Origin: Bacteroidota bacterium
GTDB lineage: Bacteria > Bacteroidota > Bacteroidia > Chitinophagales > Chitinophagaceae
Direction: 5' to 3'
NCBI GenBank assembly: GCA_023436425.1
Contig: JAEZJD010000246.1
Span: 1 to 26,116, forward strand
DNA: 26,116 nucleotides
Below the pieces are notes generated by a model, which was not told the origin of the DNA, ran no database searches, and saw nothing but the letters and a program-made list of their open reading frames with translations. The position numbers and the translations under genes are program-made. This document shows positions 8,069-16,293 of the stretch, piece by piece. Numbering within the stretch: the first letter of the stretch is position 1; each line of letters opens with the position of its first letter.

Positions 8069-8836
8069 ATGGAACAATACCCGATAGTGCTGTTTATCAT
8101 TCTCTTTTTCGTGCTAATCATTTTAAGTAATGCCATTCGCATCCTTCGTGAATACGAACGCGGAGTGATCTTCCGTTTGGGAAGACTTGCCGGCAGAGAA
8201 GGTGTTCGGGGACCCGGTCTGATTTTACTAATTCCTATAATTGATAAAATGGTGAAAGTGAGTCTTCGGACAGTTGTTTTCGATGTGCCACCGCAGGACA
8301 TCATCACGCAGGACAACGTTTCGATTAAGGTAAATGCTGTGGTTTATTTCCGCGTAATCGAGCCGCAAAAGGCAGTAGTGCAGGTAGAAAACTATATGGT
8401 GGCCACTTCGCAAATTTCGCAAACAACGTTGCGTAGCGTGTTGGGACAGTCGGAGCTGGATGACCTTCTTTCACAACGGGAAAAGATTAATCAAAAGTTG
8501 CAACAAATCATTGATGCGCATACGGAACCCTGGGGGGTAAAGGTTTCTAACGTGGAAGTGAAGCAAATAGATTTACCACAGGAAATGCAACGGGCTATGG
8601 CCAAACAGGCAGAAGCAGAGCGTGAGCGCCGATCTAAAATAATTGCCTCAGAAGGTGAGTTTCAGGCTGCGCAGAAACTTTCCGACGCAGCAAAAGTGCT
8701 TGCCGAGCAGCCAAGTGCACTGACGCTGCGCTACCTGCAGACGCTGAGAGAAATTGCAACAGAAAATAATTCAACCACCATCTTCCCAGTTCCTATCGAC
8801 ATCATGAAGCCATTTATGAAAACACTGGAAAAATAG
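8069..8836 (+). CDS. Slipin (stomatin/SPFH family membrane protein)
   Basis: A 255-residue SPFH/prohibitin-fold protein. One N-terminal membrane helix (about residues 5-25) is followed by REYERGVIFRLGRLAG, GPGLILLIPIIDK and VFDVPPQDIITQDNVSI, which are hallmarks of the slipin/stomatin group. A coiled, charged segment with EMQRAMAKQAEAERERRSKI follows, and the C-terminal ALTLRYLQTL and TTIFPVPIDI. These proteins oligomerise at the inner membrane and organise or stabilise membrane complexes. It is the expected partner of the NfeD protease directly upstream (10-base gap). The full family length is present. A TfoX-like gene follows after 9 bases and may share the transcript. Confidence 0.95.
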   Translation: MEQYPIVLFIILFFVLIILSNAIRILREYERGVIFRLGRLAGREGVRGPGLILLIPIIDKMVKVSLRTVVFDVPPQDIITQDNVSIKVNAVVYFRVIEPQKAVVQVENYMVATSQISQTTLRSVLGQSELDDLLSQREKINQKLQQIIDAHTEPWGVKVSNVEVKQIDLPQEMQRAMAKQAEAERERRSKIIASEGEFQAAQKLSDAAKVLAEQPSALTLRYLQTLREIATENNSTTIFPVPIDIMKPFMKTLEK

Positions 8837-8845
8837 CTGTTCAAA

Positions 8846-9202
8846 ATGGCCTATGACATCAAACTGGCTGACAAAGTAAGGGAATGTCTCGCCCGGTTTC
8901 CTGACCTGAAGATTGATGAAAAGGAAATGTTCAGTGGTGTTGCATTTATCGTGAACGATAAAATGTGCGTGAATGTGAACCGACAAAATCTGATGTGCCG
9001 CTTCGATCCGGCATTGCACGATGATGTCGCCGAACGAAATGGATTTCTGCCGATGGTCATGAAGGGCAAAGAATTAAAAGGCTACTGCTACGTTGAACCG
9101 ATTGGTTTTACACGAAATAACGATTTTGAATATTGGATCAAGTTGTGCCTCGATTACAATCCGCGGGCAAAGTCGTCTAGAAAGAACAAGCAGACGCAAT
9201 AA
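8846..9202 (+). CDS. TfoX N-terminal domain protein
   Basis: A 118-residue protein made of only the TfoX/Sxy N-terminal domain: KVRECLARFPDLKIDEKEMFSGVAFIVNDKMCVNV, then LMCRFDPAL and MKGKELKGYCYV with the final YWIKLCLDY. In gamma-proteobacteria full-length TfoX regulates competence, but stand-alone N-domain proteins like this one are widespread and have no established function, so a competence role should not be assumed. The C-terminus is a basic tail (SSRKNKQTQ). It lies 9 bases after the slipin stop and may be part of that operon. It is convergent with the lipoprotein that follows, one base apart. Confidence 0.85.
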   Translation: MAYDIKLADKVRECLARFPDLKIDEKEMFSGVAFIVNDKMCVNVNRQNLMCRFDPALHDDVAERNGFLPMVMKGKELKGYCYVEPIGFTRNNDFEYWIKLCLDYNPRAKSSRKNKQTQ

Positions 9203-9203
9203 C

Positions 9204-9641
9204 TTAATACCGGTAAGGATCGTAACGTCTTGCGATCACAACCACATTGGCTCTTCCGCCGAGAATGTTGCCCATGGATCTGTACTTGAACTCAACCGCT
9301 GAGATTGATCTTCCCTCGCGTCCAAGATCTATGATGCCGCTTGTTTGCCCTGCGGTAATTACTTCATCAATAGCCGGTTCCAGCTTATCGCCGTTGGCAA
9401 AGACAACCTTCACATAATTTATGCGTACATCCTGATCCTCCACTTTAAAACGAATGGCTGTATAGGGCGTTGAATTTTTTACTTCCAGCACGTCTTTGTC
9501 ACGCAGAAAATTCACCTTCATCTCTCCGAGTACGTCCCAGCCCTGCTCCAAACCAACCACTTTCCTCGATGCGCAGGAGACAAGGATTAATAGTAGGAGA
9601 GAGAACAATAGTACAAATTGAACTATATGCTTCCTTCTCAT
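9204..9641 (-). CDS. Small lipoprotein, DUF2541-like
   Basis: A predicted lipoprotein of about 145 residues. Starting at the ATG at 9639-9641, it has a basic start (MRRKH), a hydrophobic core and a lipobox, LILVSC, so the cysteine would be lipidated. The mature part has GWDVLGEMKVNFLRDKDVL, FKVEDQDVRINYVKVVFANG and GREGRSISAVEFKYRS, an all-beta pattern that reminds me of DUF2541-type proteins (WxxLGxxxVxFxxDxDVI). The family call is from memory and tentative. In-frame starts upstream add a non-signal-like stretch that runs into dinB-like coding sequence, so they were rejected. Likely periplasmic or outer membrane; function unknown. Confidence 0.6.
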   Translation of the reverse strand: MRRKHIVQFVLLFSLLLLILVSCASRKVVGLEQGWDVLGEMKVNFLRDKDVLEVKNSTPYTAIRFKVEDQDVRINYVKVVFANGDKLEPAIDEVITAGQTSGIIDLGREGRSISAVEFKYRSMGNILGGRANVVVIARRYDPYRY

Positions 9642-9729
9642 GAGTTTTGTTTGACAAATTGCCTTCAAAAAGCAGGCCTGCACCCCGGAGACATTCTCCC
9701 GCTTTCCACTACTTTTATAAAAAACCATT

Positions 9730-10239
9730 ATGTCCAGACCAGATCTCTCCACAGTGCCGCAATTTTATCACGGCTACGTAAATCTTGTTGAAGATGGTAA
9801 TGTGCTGCTGGCGCTGAGCAAAAACACTTCAGAAGCGCTCGCAGCGTTCCGGCACATTCCGGAGGAAAAATGGAGCTATCGGTATGCAGAAAACAAGTGG
9901 AGCATCAAAGAAATGGTGCAGCACATCATTGATACAGAGAGAATCTTCTGCTTTCGGGCATTGTGGTTTGCGAGGGGTGATGAAACTTCACTGCCGGGTT
10001 TTGATGAAAACAAATTCGCTGCTGCTTCTGGTGCTGATAAAAGAAACAAAAACAATCTCATTGGCGAATTTGAAGCTGTAAGAAAAGGCACAGAGTTTTT
10101 GTTCAATTCGTTCGATGAGAAACAACTCAACGCCACTGGAACTGCTAACGGGAACACTGTTTCTGTAAATGGAATAGGGTTCATTACTGCTGGCCATGTT
10201 AAGCATCATCTAAGCGTTTTGCAGACAAGATATCTGTAG
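9730..10239 (+). CDS. DinB-family (DinB_2) putative metal-dependent protein
   Basis: A 169-residue four-helix protein of the DinB/YfiT superfamily. It contains KWSIKEMVQHIIDTERIF, with the first metal-ligand histidine (His65), and GHVKHHLSVL near the C-terminus (His156 and His160), which together make the usual three-histidine metal site. Members include thiol transferases such as bacillithiol S-transferase and many proteins of unknown role; nothing here identifies the substrate. It is transcribed divergently from the lipoprotein gene with an 88-base gap in which no clear promoter was recognised. The domain is complete. Confidence 0.85.
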   Translation: MSRPDLSTVPQFYHGYVNLVEDGNVLLALSKNTSEALAAFRHIPEEKWSYRYAENKWSIKEMVQHIIDTERIFCFRALWFARGDETSLPGFDENKFAAASGADKRNKNNLIGEFEAVRKGTEFLFNSFDEKQLNATGTANGNTVSVNGIGFITAGHVKHHLSVLQTRYL

Positions 10240-10265
10240 GTTTGAATGTGCAACCCATACGTTTC

Positions 10266-10904
10266 TTAGAACCGGATTTTTACGTTTACCTTTCCGGATG
10301 CATCATCAGTGTAAATCCAGAAATAGTTATCGTTTACACTATATCCGTATTTATCAGAAGATGTCATTTCTTTCATCTCTTTCACCAATTGCCAGCTGCC
10401 ATCCGCGAGTTGTATAAACACTGTGATAGGAATGCCTGCAGGGACAAAGGATGAAAAGTTACTTACTGATACACTGCAACCCATTGGGCAACCCCACGTT
10501 AAGTCACGGAAAATCATTTCGTTATTACCAGCCGAAACGATTGAAACACTTACCAGCCCCTCACCCATCAAACCTTTTGCATCGGTGGCTGTAAGTGCGA
10601 ATTTATAATCGCCGGCTTCTAAACCCGATACGAATGTTTCTTTAGCATCTGGAGTTTCGAAAATATACTGGTCAGGACCAGACACTTTCCTCCATTGATA
10701 TTTTACCACATTGTCCTCCCGATCAGAAACAACTGTCTTCAGCAGGAAGCGTCCGGCTGGATACAGCAGCGCAATTCGGTTGTCTTTCACCGAAGGAGCC
10801 GTATTTTCTATTTCCGGCTGCGGCCTGTTGTCAGAAATTTTTCTGCATCCCGTAGATGTTACGTACACGGCGAGGATTATTGCTAAAAGATTATACGGTT
10901 TCAT
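10266..10904 (-). CDS. Lipoprotein with PKD-like domain
   Basis: A 212-residue predicted lipoprotein: MKPYNLLAIILAVYVTSTGC is a signal sequence ending in the lipobox cysteine at residue 20. Residues about 40-128 resemble a PKD/Ig-like beta domain (VVSDREDNVVKYQWRKVSG and GDYKFALTATDAKG). A distinct C-terminal domain (about 129-212) begins FRDLTWGCPMGCSVSVS, with a close cysteine pair in GCPMGC, and ends with strands typical of a beta-sandwich (YFWIYTDDASGKVNVKI). Such proteins are surface or periplasmic. No specific function is assigned. It is convergent with the DinB-family gene (26-base gap). Confidence 0.7.
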   Translation of the reverse strand: MKPYNLLAIILAVYVTSTGCRKISDNRPQPEIENTAPSVKDNRIALLYPAGRFLLKTVVSDREDNVVKYQWRKVSGPDQYIFETPDAKETFVSGLEAGDYKFALTATDAKGLMGEGLVSVSIVSAGNNEMIFRDLTWGCPMGCSVSVSNFSSFVPAGIPITVFIQLADGSWQLVKEMKEMTSSDKYGYSVNDNYFWIYTDDASGKVNVKIRF

Positions 10905-11338
10905 TGCTTCTAGGTTTTAGTTTTTTGACGTCTTCCTCCATCCGGTTCAAAGTTTGTGGATCGCATCGCAAATTTTACAATTAATGCGCCCCATCCCACA
11001 CGAATTCGACTGTTGTATCAGAATTTGAGACGAAACTGCTTTGTCGCAGAACGGCAGACCGGGTCAGTGTTTAGTGAATTTATTTTCAACTTGACAAATC
11101 TTTATAAATAAGCCTTCAACCCGATGGTAAGAAAACGACATTCTTTAGCCTAGGGCACAATGGTAAAAAAGGAAACAATAAAAACTGTAAGGTTATCGAA
11201 TAAGCTCCTACCCTGACCATCGTCATTGAATTTGATCGTAGCACCTGATAAGTATTGGCATTTGAACTTCTCAAGTCGTAAATATTGTTGAAACGCATAA
11301 ATAGGTTTGAAGACAAATTCTCACTCAAACCTCTGTCG
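10905..11338. other. 434-base spacer without a recognisable gene
   Basis: The stretch between the divergent lipoprotein and pyrophosphatase genes is AT-rich and has stop codons in all frames at short intervals. A minus-strand reading frame of 70 codons at 11116-11328 has no recognisable family. Apart from a TAnnTTTG element at 11302-11309, I see no hairpin with a T-run, no tRNA and no repeat. It may hold promoters for both flanking genes or an old gene remnant. Confidence 0.5.
11302..11309 (+). promoter_or_regulatory. Possible Bacteroidota -7 promoter element for the pyrophosphatase gene
   Basis: TAGGTTTG matches the TAnnTTTG consensus of the Bacteroidota primary sigma factor. It is 29 bases before the chosen ATG at 11339, which would give a short leader. 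The -33 side is weak: a TTG at 11285-11287 is only 14 bases upstream. A low-confidence single-element match. Confidence 0.35.
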
Positions 11339-13810
11339 ATGAAAAAGCTCTTTGGTTTAATCTCAGTTCTCGGCTTACCGTTGTTATCAATTGCCGGTGA
11401 AGCCGACCTTAAAATTCCCTCCGCAATGAAAGACCAACACCTGCTCTACTATGGGTTTGCGATTACTGTGCTTGGTTTGCTCTTCGGTTTGTACCAATTT
11501 AAAAAAATAAAAAGGCTTCCTGCACACGAGTGCATGCTCGACATTGCTCATGTCATTTACAAAACATGCTCTGCTTACCTGAAACAACAAGGGAAATTTC
11601 TTGCGGTGTTGTTTCTTTTTATTGGCGCTGCTGTTGCTTGCTACTTCGGCTTTCTTGCAAAAGATCACTCTGGAAATTCTCTGTTTGGAATCGGTGGTGT
11701 ACTCCTGATTTTGGGGTGGACTGTCGTAGGTATTTTAGGTTCTTATTCTGTAGCGGCCTTTGGCATTCGCATGAACACATTGGCAAATGCACGGATGGCG
11801 TTTGCTGCACTGCGCAGAGAACCGCTCCGACTGCTCACTATTCCGCTGAACGCCGGAATGAGTATCGGAGTAGTGCTTATTTGTGTTGAGCTCATCATGA
11901 TGCTCACCATATTATTGTTCATGCCAGGAAACCTTGCAGGTGCATGTTTCATCGGCTTTGCCATTGGAGAATCGTTAGGCGCTTCTGCATTGCGAATTGC
12001 CGGGGGCATTTTCACGAAGATCGCCGACATCGGCTCCGACCTGATGAAGGTAGTTTTTAAAATCGGTGAAGACGATCCAAGAAACCCGGGTGTGATTGCA
12101 GATTGCACAGGAGATAATGCAGGCGATTCTGTAGGACCCACAGCAGATGGTTTCGAAACATATGGCGTAACCGGTGTCGCCTTGATTTCGTTTATTCTGC
12201 TCGCAGTAACGGGAGGCGAATTGATGCAAACACAATTGCTTGTTTGGATTTTCGCCATGCGCATTCTCATGATCATTACGTCGCTTGCGGCTTACTACAT
12301 CAATGCTGCCTGGAGCAGAGCAAGATATGGCGGCAACGAAGACATGGATTTTGAGGCGCCACTCACTAACCTTATCTGGATCACCTCTCTCCTTTCCATT
12401 GCTGTCACTTTTGCTGCCAGTAAAATGTTGATTCCTGATCTCGGGGGCAACACTAACATGTGGTGGATATTGTCTACGATTATAAGCTGCGGCACTTTGG
12501 GTGCAGCGCTGATTCCTGAGTTTACCAAAATATTTACTTCCACAAAATCAAAACATGTAAAAGAAATTGTGAGTGCCGGACGTGAAGGAGGCGCATCGCT
12601 CGTTATACTTAGTGGATTTGTTGCGGGAAACTTCAGCGCATTCTGGAATGGCTTGGTATTCTTTTTCTTAATGGCTGCAGCTTATTTCGCCAGCACATTT
12701 GGTTTGGATGCCATCATGCTGTACCCAACCATATTTGCATTTGGATTGGTTGCATTTGGCATGCTCAGCATGGGACCTGTCACGATTGCGGTGGACAGTT
12801 ACGGGCCAGTAACCGACAATGCACAATCTGTGTATGAATTGTCTTTGATTGAAGAACGTCCAAACATCGAAAGGCACATAAAAAGACGTTTTGGATTTAC
12901 CCCAGATTGGGAGAAAGCTAAATACTATCTGGAGGCAAACGATGGCGCAGGAAATACGTTCAAAGCAACGGCGAAGCCCGTACTTATAGGAACAGCTGTA
13001 GTGGGCGCCACAACGATGATCTTCTCACTTATACTGATGATTGAAAAAACTTTGGGTGTAGATCCTGCATCCATTCTCAACTTGTTGAATCCGTACACTA
13101 TTTTCGGACTGCTGCTCGGTGGAGCCGTAATTTATTGGTTCACCGGTGCATCCACGCAGGCAGTTACCACCGGTGCTTATCGCGCAGTCAGTTACATCAA
13201 ACGCCATATTGATCTGGACCCGGGAGGAGCAAGAAAAGCATCCGTTGAAAAATCGATGGAGGTTGTGAAGATTTGCACGAAGTATGCACAAAAAGGCATG
13301 TTCAACATTTTCATTGCTGTTTTCTTTTTCTCTCTTGCATTTGCGTGCATTTCTTCTCCAGCCAGCGTAGGCGGGACCAATGCTGTTGCACTGTTTGTGA
13401 GTTATCTTATTTCGATCGCGGTTTTTGGATTGTACCAGGCGATATTTATGGCCAATGGCGGTGGGGCATGGGATAATGCCAAAAAGATTGTTGAAGTAGA
13501 GCTAAAAGCAAAAGGAACTGCATTGCACGACGCTACAGTTGTAGGCGATACTGTTGGTGATCCGTTTAAAGACACTTCTTCTGTGGCGCTGAATCCGATT
13601 ATCAAATTCACGACGCTGTTTGGATTGCTTGCCATGGAAATTGCAATCTCTGTTTCTTTCCGCGACATAGCCCCTTATGCGGGAGTAGCATTCCTGCTGG
13701 TTGCGCTGTATTTCGCATGGCGATCATTTTACAAAATGCGCATTCGTCGTGGACGAGTATATAAGATTAAAGAAGGTTCAAGAACCAATGAGCCAGAAAT
13801 GGCGATTTGA
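11339..13810 (+). CDS. hppA: Membrane-bound ion-pumping pyrophosphatase, divergent subfamily
   Basis: An 823-residue membrane protein with about 16 transmembrane helices that couples pyrophosphate hydrolysis to cation export. Catalytic motifs: EDDPRNPGVIADCTGDNAGDSVG (about residues 244-266) and GDTVGDPFKDTSS (736-747), with the aspartates that bind magnesium-pyrophosphate. Two features differ from the classic enzyme. The DxxxDxxGKxE motif reads DIGSDLMKVVF (from residue 230), and GNTFKAT (538-544) has Lys542 where K+-dependent enzymes have alanine. Both, and the N-terminal CSAYLKQQGKFL, fit the evolutionarily divergent, K+-independent, Na+-regulated H+-pumping group known from Chlorobium. 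The ATG at 11339 (MKKLFGLISVLG) is preferred to a TTG at 11285. A strong terminator follows. Confidence 0.9.
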   Translation: MKKLFGLISVLGLPLLSIAGEADLKIPSAMKDQHLLYYGFAITVLGLLFGLYQFKKIKRLPAHECMLDIAHVIYKTCSAYLKQQGKFLAVLFLFIGAAVACYFGFLAKDHSGNSLFGIGGVLLILGWTVVGILGSYSVAAFGIRMNTLANARMAFAALRREPLRLLTIPLNAGMSIGVVLICVELIMMLTILLFMPGNLAGACFIGFAIGESLGASALRIAGGIFTKIADIGSDLMKVVFKIGEDDPRNPGVIADCTGDNAGDSVGPTADGFETYGVTGVALISFILLAVTGGELMQTQLLVWIFAMRILMIITSLAAYYINAAWSRARYGGNEDMDFEAPLTNLIWITSLLSIAVTFAASKMLIPDLGGNTNMWWILSTIISCGTLGAALIPEFTKIFTSTKSKHVKEIVSAGREGGASLVILSGFVAGNFSAFWNGLVFFFLMAAAYFASTFGLDAIMLYPTIFAFGLVAFGMLSMGPVTIAVDSYGPVTDNAQSVYELSLIEERPNIERHIKRRFGFTPDWEKAKYYLEANDGAGNTFKATAKPVLIGTAVVGATTMIFSLILMIEKTLGVDPASILNLLNPYTIFGLLLGGAVIYWFTGASTQAVTTGAYRAVSYIKRHIDLDPGGARKASVEKSMEVVKICTKYAQKGMFNIFIAVFFFSLAFACISSPASVGGTNAVALFVSYLISIAVFGLYQAIFMANGGGAWDNAKKIVEVELKAKGTALHDATVVGDTVGDPFKDTSSVALNPIIKFTTLFGLLAMEIAISVSFRDIAPYAGVAFLLVALYFAWRSFYKMRIRRGRVYKIKEGSRTNEPEMAI

Positions 13811-13836
13811 TGGTTTTTCTGTTTCGTTTCATTGTG

Positions 13837-13862
13837 GGCTGCCCCTCCGGGCAGCCTTTTTT
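13837..13862 (+). terminator. Rho-independent terminator of the pyrophosphatase gene
   Basis: GGCTGCCC and GGGCAGCC form a perfect 8-bp stem around a CTCC loop (13837-13856), directly followed by six Ts. It sits 26 bases after the hppA stop. Confidence 0.92.
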
Positions 13863-13867
13863 CGATT

Positions 13868-13894
13868 AAAAAAGCCCTGCAATATGCAGGGGCT
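13868..13894 (-). terminator. Rho-independent terminator of the S41 protease gene
   Basis: Read on the minus strand, AGCCCC-TGCA-TAT-TGCA-GGGCT (13894-13873) forms a stem with one bulged base, followed by a run of Ts (13872-13868 on the plus strand are As). It lies 20 bases beyond the stop of the minus-strand protease gene and back to back with the hppA terminator. Confidence 0.85.
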
Positions 13895-13914
13895 AAGATT
13901 TCGTTGTGAGCGAA

Positions 13915-16062
13915 CTATTGTGCCGGCTGCATTGCTTTCACCACACCACCTTTCTGCTGGCTTACTCCTGTCATATCACCTATTACCTTCACTGCCTGAT
14001 CCACGTACAGGTCCTTGCTCAAGTTGGTGAGCCACTGCTTGTACCGTTCTGTTTTATCCTTGTCTTCAGAATAATATTTAGATTGATCCTGTTTCAGAAA
14101 AGCAACATCCATTGCATTCTTCAACTTTACCAGATTTTCTATTTGCTTTCTTGTCTCCTGCATCTGCTTTTGATCTTCCTTAAACTTGTTCACCTGCAGA
14201 GAATAGTCCCGTTCTGTTTGTCTGGCGATTAGAAGCGATTTTTCTTTTATTTGCTGAAACACTGAATCTGCAGCAATGCGTGCTGATGCCTGACTCTTCA
14301 CCGCATCGAGATTATAAGTCGGTTGCCATTTCTTGTAATCTGCTTTTTTTACTTCGTCCCACGGCAGCGAGTTGACATTATCTTTTTCGCGAATCTTAAG
14401 ATTTTCGAGGTAATCAGGAACTACGATGTCTGACGCCACACCACGCATTTGTGTGGAGCCACCATTGATGCGATAAAATTTTTGCAGCGTTAGTTTCAGC
14501 GAACCAAGATCGGAGTTTGTGTTCATGAAGTTTGATTCCGGATCCAGTCCGATAGGGCGCTGCACCGTTCCCTTGCCGTATGTGCTTGTACTTCCAATGA
14601 CAACGCCGCGACCATAATCCTGCATCGCCGCCGCTAATATTTCAGAAGCAGAGGCACTCAGTTCATTTACCATGATCACAAGCGGACCATTGTATGCGAG
14701 ACTTGGGTCTCTGTCATACATCACCTGGGGCTGACCCTGGCGGTCTCTCACCTGCACTACAGGACCTTTATCTACAAACAATCCTGCAATTTGAATAACA
14801 TCGTACAGAGATCCTCCACCATTATTTCTGAGATCGACAACAATTCCATCTACGTTTTCCTGTTTTAGTTTGGACACTTCTCTTGCAACGTCATTGCCGC
14901 TGCGCGGTTTTGACGGATCATCAAAATTTGCGTAGAACTCAGGAAGAAAAATATATCCAACTTTAGAATTACCCTTGTTAATGACCACACTTCTTACATA
15001 ACTTTCGTCCTGCACTATTTCCTGGCGTATGAGAGAAAGTGTTTTCAGCTGACCGTCTTTTTTCCGGAGTGTAAGTCTTACCTCAGTGCCTTTCTTGCCG
15101 CGAATTACCTTCACCGCATCTTCTACATTAAAGCCCGCAAGTTCCACAGGAGTTTCGCCGCCTTGACCCACCCTTACGATAACGTCGCCAACTTCCACCT
15201 GGCCCGATTTATGAGCCGGACCTCCGGGCAACACGCTGGCAACTTTGATATTTCCCTCATCATACTGAAGTTGCGCACCGATGCCGTAAAAAGAACCGCT
15301 GAGCGTTTCATCAAAATATCTTTTATCAAGCGGTGGCATAAACTCCGTGTGCGGATCCATTAATGATGTAATGGTATTCACAAACCGATTAAACTTTTCG
15401 TCTTCATTAAGCCTGGTGCGGTAATGGTCAAAAGTTCGATCCATTGCAGCAAGCACTTTTTCTCTCGCTTCTTTTTCCAGCTCGGCGTCTGTTTTGTTGA
15501 TTGCACCTTCCTTGCCCTTGCTGCTTTCGCGACTTTCCTGCAGATCAACAAACCGCTGGAGTGTCAGATATTTCAGATACTTTCTCCACGCTTCTTTGCG
15601 TTCTGCTTCGCTGCCCGGAAAATCTTTTTTCTTTGAATCCGCAATCATGAATTCGTTGACGGAGAAATCAAAAGGTTTGTTCAAAATTTCTTTATAGATA
15701 GTTGCCGCTTCCGACACCCTCTTGTCAAAAATTTTCCCTGCTTCGTCGAAAAAACGAACAGGAGCGCCTTTGATCTCATCGTCAATAGATGTTGAATACT
15801 TTTGGAGAGACGAGATATCTGATTTTAGAAAAATATTTTTTTCATTGTCAAGCTCTTCAAAATACTGATTGAATACTTTGGTAGAAAAAGCATCATTAAT
15901 ATCCTTCGGGCTATAGTGACCCTGGGTTAAAATGGCGCCAACTAAACTCAATATCTTCTCGTACTTGGTGGGTGGATTATCGCTTTTGGTTGTACCCATA
16001 GAGCGGACGGTAAAGAAAATTCCAATAGCTATTAAGCCTAATAAAATCGGGAGTCTTTTCAT
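13915..16062 (-). CDS. Prc-like tail-specific protease (S41 family carboxy-terminal processing peptidase)
   Basis: A protein of about 715 residues, close to the 682 of E. coli Prc. One N-terminal membrane or signal segment (MKRLPILLGLIAIGIFFTVR) is followed by an N-terminal helical domain, a PDZ domain (about residues 258-343, GSFYGIGAQL to VRLTLRKKDG) and the S41 core. In the core the catalytic serine lies in NELSASASEI (Ser471 by the spacing in Prc) and the lysine in STYGKGTVQ (Lys497). A C-terminal DUF3340-type region with a coiled-coil stretch (QVNKFKEDQKQMQETRK) ends the protein. Such proteases trim or degrade periplasmic proteins from their C-termini. I chose the ATG at 16060-16062: a promoter match at 16099-16126 excludes the TTG at 16113 and makes the ATG at 16092 unlikely. 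Confidence 0.92.
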   Translation of the reverse strand: MKRLPILLGLIAIGIFFTVRSMGTTKSDNPPTKYEKILSLVGAILTQGHYSPKDINDAFSTKVFNQYFEELDNEKNIFLKSDISSLQKYSTSIDDEIKGAPVRFFDEAGKIFDKRVSEAATIYKEILNKPFDFSVNEFMIADSKKKDFPGSEAERKEAWRKYLKYLTLQRFVDLQESRESSKGKEGAINKTDAELEKEAREKVLAAMDRTFDHYRTRLNEDEKFNRFVNTITSLMDPHTEFMPPLDKRYFDETLSGSFYGIGAQLQYDEGNIKVASVLPGGPAHKSGQVEVGDVIVRVGQGGETPVELAGFNVEDAVKVIRGKKGTEVRLTLRKKDGQLKTLSLIRQEIVQDESYVRSVVINKGNSKVGYIFLPEFYANFDDPSKPRSGNDVAREVSKLKQENVDGIVVDLRNNGGGSLYDVIQIAGLFVDKGPVVQVRDRQGQPQVMYDRDPSLAYNGPLVIMVNELSASASEILAAAMQDYGRGVVIGSTSTYGKGTVQRPIGLDPESNFMNTNSDLGSLKLTLQKFYRINGGSTQMRGVASDIVVPDYLENLKIREKDNVNSLPWDEVKKADYKKWQPTYNLDAVKSQASARIAADSVFQQIKEKSLLIARQTERDYSLQVNKFKEDQKQMQETRKQIENLVKLKNAMDVAFLKQDQSKYYSEDKDKTERYKQWLTNLSKDLYVDQAVKVIGDMTGVSQQKGGVVKAMQPAQ

Positions 16063-16098
16063 GCTAAATATGTATTTGAGTGCCTGTGGCATACTTCT

Positions 16099-16126
16099 CA
16101 AATTTATTGACAAAAAAGGAGCCCAA
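16099..16126 (-). promoter_or_regulatory. Bacteroidota-type promoter of the S41 protease gene
   Basis: On the minus strand a TTG (16126-16124) is followed after 17 bases by TAAATTTG (16106-16099), matching the TTTG-N17-20-TAnnTTTG promoter of this phylum. Transcription would start near 16095, leaving a leader of about 30 bases before the ATG at 16062. Confidence 0.5.
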
Positions 16127-16256
16127 TTTCCTTTGATGGTGATTTAACAACGATTTTTTTATGAACGGAAAATTGGCTGAGGGTTTCGGCGACTGTTGCA
16201 TTCCGCTTAACAACTTTTTTGAAATGCGATCTATCAAGGAATAAACTACTTACAGC

Positions 16257-16278
16257 TTAATAACTTGCACGTTATTAA
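16257..16278. promoter_or_regulatory. Perfect 8-bp inverted repeat upstream of the decarboxylase (possible operator)
   Basis: TTAATAAC and GTTATTAA flank a six-base spacer (TTGCAC). The dyad ends 15 bases before the ATG at 16294. No T-run follows, so it is not a terminator. It could be an operator for a dimeric repressor or a hairpin covering the ribosome-binding region. Confidence 0.55.
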
Positions 16279-16293
16279 TCATTGGTGTTAAAG

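Noticed and set aside
8846..9202. A competence regulator (TfoX/Sxy)
   Set aside because: Only the N-terminal domain is present, and this form has no shown competence role.
9642..9752. An upstream extension of the minus-strand lipoprotein that would overlap the DinB-family gene
   Set aside because: The extension lacks signal-peptide character, while the internal ATG gives a clean lipoprotein signal.
11116..11328. A 70-codon minus-strand reading frame in the spacer before hppA
   Set aside because: It overlaps the likely hppA promoter, has no recognisable motif, and its composition looks like translated non-coding DNA.
11743..12276. A 177-codon minus-strand reading frame opposite hppA
   Set aside because: It is a mirror of conserved pyrophosphatase coding sequence, with no family features of its own.
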